Assembly (NCBI GenBank): GCA_000310025.1
Contig: FN649738.1
Coordinates: forward strand, 492,149 to 556,148
Reading direction: 5' to 3'
DNA: 64,000 bases
From: Ectocarpus siliculosus
Taxonomy: Eukaryota; Sar; Phaeophyceae; Ectocarpales; Ectocarpaceae
Shown: positions 63,301 to 64,000 of the stretch, piece by piece
Position numbering within the stretch: position 1 is the first letter of the stretch
Layout of the letters: each line of letters opens with the position of its first letter
Notes under the pieces: model-generated
What the model was told of the DNA's origin: nothing
Databases searched by the model: none
The model's input: the letters and a program-made list of their open reading frames with translations, nothing else
Translations under genes and position numbers: made by a program

Positions 63301-64000
63301 CTGTTTTTGTCCACCCACTGCCGCCACCGCGGGCGCCGTCGTGCAAAGGTTCGGGACGCCGGCGAGAAGGTTTTGGATGCCGGGTTCGACGTGGCAGCTG
63401 GCCTTGATGTCGCCGGGGACAGCGCTAAGGAGGGGGGGCGGCGGCTGGCGGAGAAGGTGTTGGACGCCATGCCGATCGAGCTCGAGGACGATGTGTGGGA
63501 AGAAGCGTTAAAGGGGGAGGGGTACAGGAGTGTGAACAAGGATGTAGATGACGATGGTGGTGGTGGTGACGGTGATACTGAGCCGCCGCCCCCTGCGACT
63601 AGTATTCGTGAGTCCGAGGTCGACGGAGTGTGGGAGGAGGCCCTCTCCCTGTCGGCTGCGGCGAAAGAAGAGGAGGGGGAGTCGCCGCTCGCAGGCGATG
63701 CCGAGGGGGAGAGGACGGCCGCGGGGACGGCCGTGAAAGGGTTGGCGGGGGGAGATGAGGCGTCATCGAGGCGCGGGGGCCAGTCATTGCGACCGAGGCC
63801 AGCAGCGGGGGAAGAAACAGCGGAAGAAGCGGTCGCGGAGAGGGGAGGGGATGAGCGGACCATCGGGTGGTCGTCTGAAGAGCGAGGGTCTCCTGGCATT
63901 GCAGCAGATGACGGTGATGGTGATCAAAGGGATGTCGATGGTGATGGCGACGGTCAAGGTCGGGGTGAAAGCGGCGGCGCGTGGGTTTCGGGGAAAAGTG
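57315..64000 (+). CDS. Diacylglycerol-kinase-like protein, DGK-epsilon type N-terminal part (3' end off window)
   Basis: Nine phase-consistent exons: 57315-57626, 58799-58917, 59864-59978, 60553-60672, 60877-60987, 61262-61345, 62131-62242, 62772-63064 and 63349 to the edge. DGKs phosphorylate diacylglycerol to phosphatidic acid at membranes. Visible: an N-terminal segment, a membrane helix (IRLLSLAIAASIVTSVI), C1a (HNW...CSVC...CQICGSHAHASC) and C1b (RHQWMRG...CAAC...CAWCKLQVHEGC) ending CSLGRHRRLILPPTAVL, the hallmark close of the DGK extended C1. A membrane helix followed by two C1 domains matches DGK-epsilon. A low-complexity acidic/Ala linker of at least 300 residues follows. The kinase domain is not in the window, so activity is inferred. 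The start (MPPIRLKLRDMPRLQ) is the first ATG in the open frame after the acceptor near 57211, and an upstream start is possible. Confidence 0.7.
59752..59801 (+). repeat. CT-rich microsatellite
   Basis: CTCTCT/TCTCTC tracts in the DGK-like intron, about 60 bp before the acceptor of the C1a exon at 59864. Confidence 0.75.
62772..64000 (+). other. Acidic repeat-containing linker of the DGK-like protein
   Basis: After the C1 region come two related helix-like units (REAAAALDVSGAKGVGSRLA and RDAGEKVLDAGFDVAAGLDV...) and two copies of a D.VWEEAL motif (DDVWEEALKGEG, DGVWEEALSLSA), in a Gly/Asp/Glu-rich background. No catalytic glycine-rich loop appears before the edge. Confidence 0.6.

Overview
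The window is nuclear DNA of an intron-rich eukaryote. Coding sequence is cut into exons of about 60-200 bp with GT(GAG)/AG borders, most introns are 200-1000 bp, and there is no operon-like packing. The gene set (cytochrome-b5-fused desaturase with QHLPF-type features, two-site PKA regulatory subunit, meiotic HFM1/MER3 helicase, C1-domain lipid kinase) together with GC-rich low-complexity exons fits a stramenopile, most likely a brown alga. That taxonomic call is inference, not proof. All gene models were spliced by eye from conserved protein motifs, consensus borders and codon-phase bookkeeping.

Layout: 1-5308 (minus) RUN-domain protein running into what looks like a RhoGAP domain at the window edge. 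6887-14286 (plus) a 10-exon cyclic-nucleotide-binding PKA-type regulatory subunit. 14287-16938 no confident gene, one decayed-looking coding stretch. 16939-38264 (minus) a 31-exon HFM1/MER3 helicase of about 2,200 residues, the best-supported model here, with helicase core, Sec63 domain and a very long disordered tail. 38265-41809 intergenic with a 78-bp tandem duplication. 41810-50408 (minus) a cytochrome b5-desaturase fusion resembling delta-8 sphingolipid/front-end desaturases; its first intron holds a block that looks like bad sequence. 50409-52695 no gene seen. 52696-54043 (minus) the 3' part of a small coiled-coil protein. 54044-56495 repeat-rich: a 461-bp foldback element and a tRNA-derived SINE. 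56496-56898 (minus) the two last exons of an unknown gene. 57315 to the right edge (plus) a diacylglycerol-kinase-like gene with a membrane helix and two C1 domains, its catalytic part lying beyond the window.

The genes do not form a pathway. Three touch membrane/lipid signalling (RUN-RhoGAP, desaturase, DGK-like) and one cyclic-nucleotide signalling, but their adjacency is probably chance. The most interesting points are the PKA-type subunit (myristoylation-type N-terminus in place of a dimerization/docking domain, and PKG-type Thr in both nucleotide pockets), the apparent RUN-RhoGAP fusion, the oversized HFM1 tail with three GC-AG introns, and several repeat elements, two of which sit in or touch gene structures.
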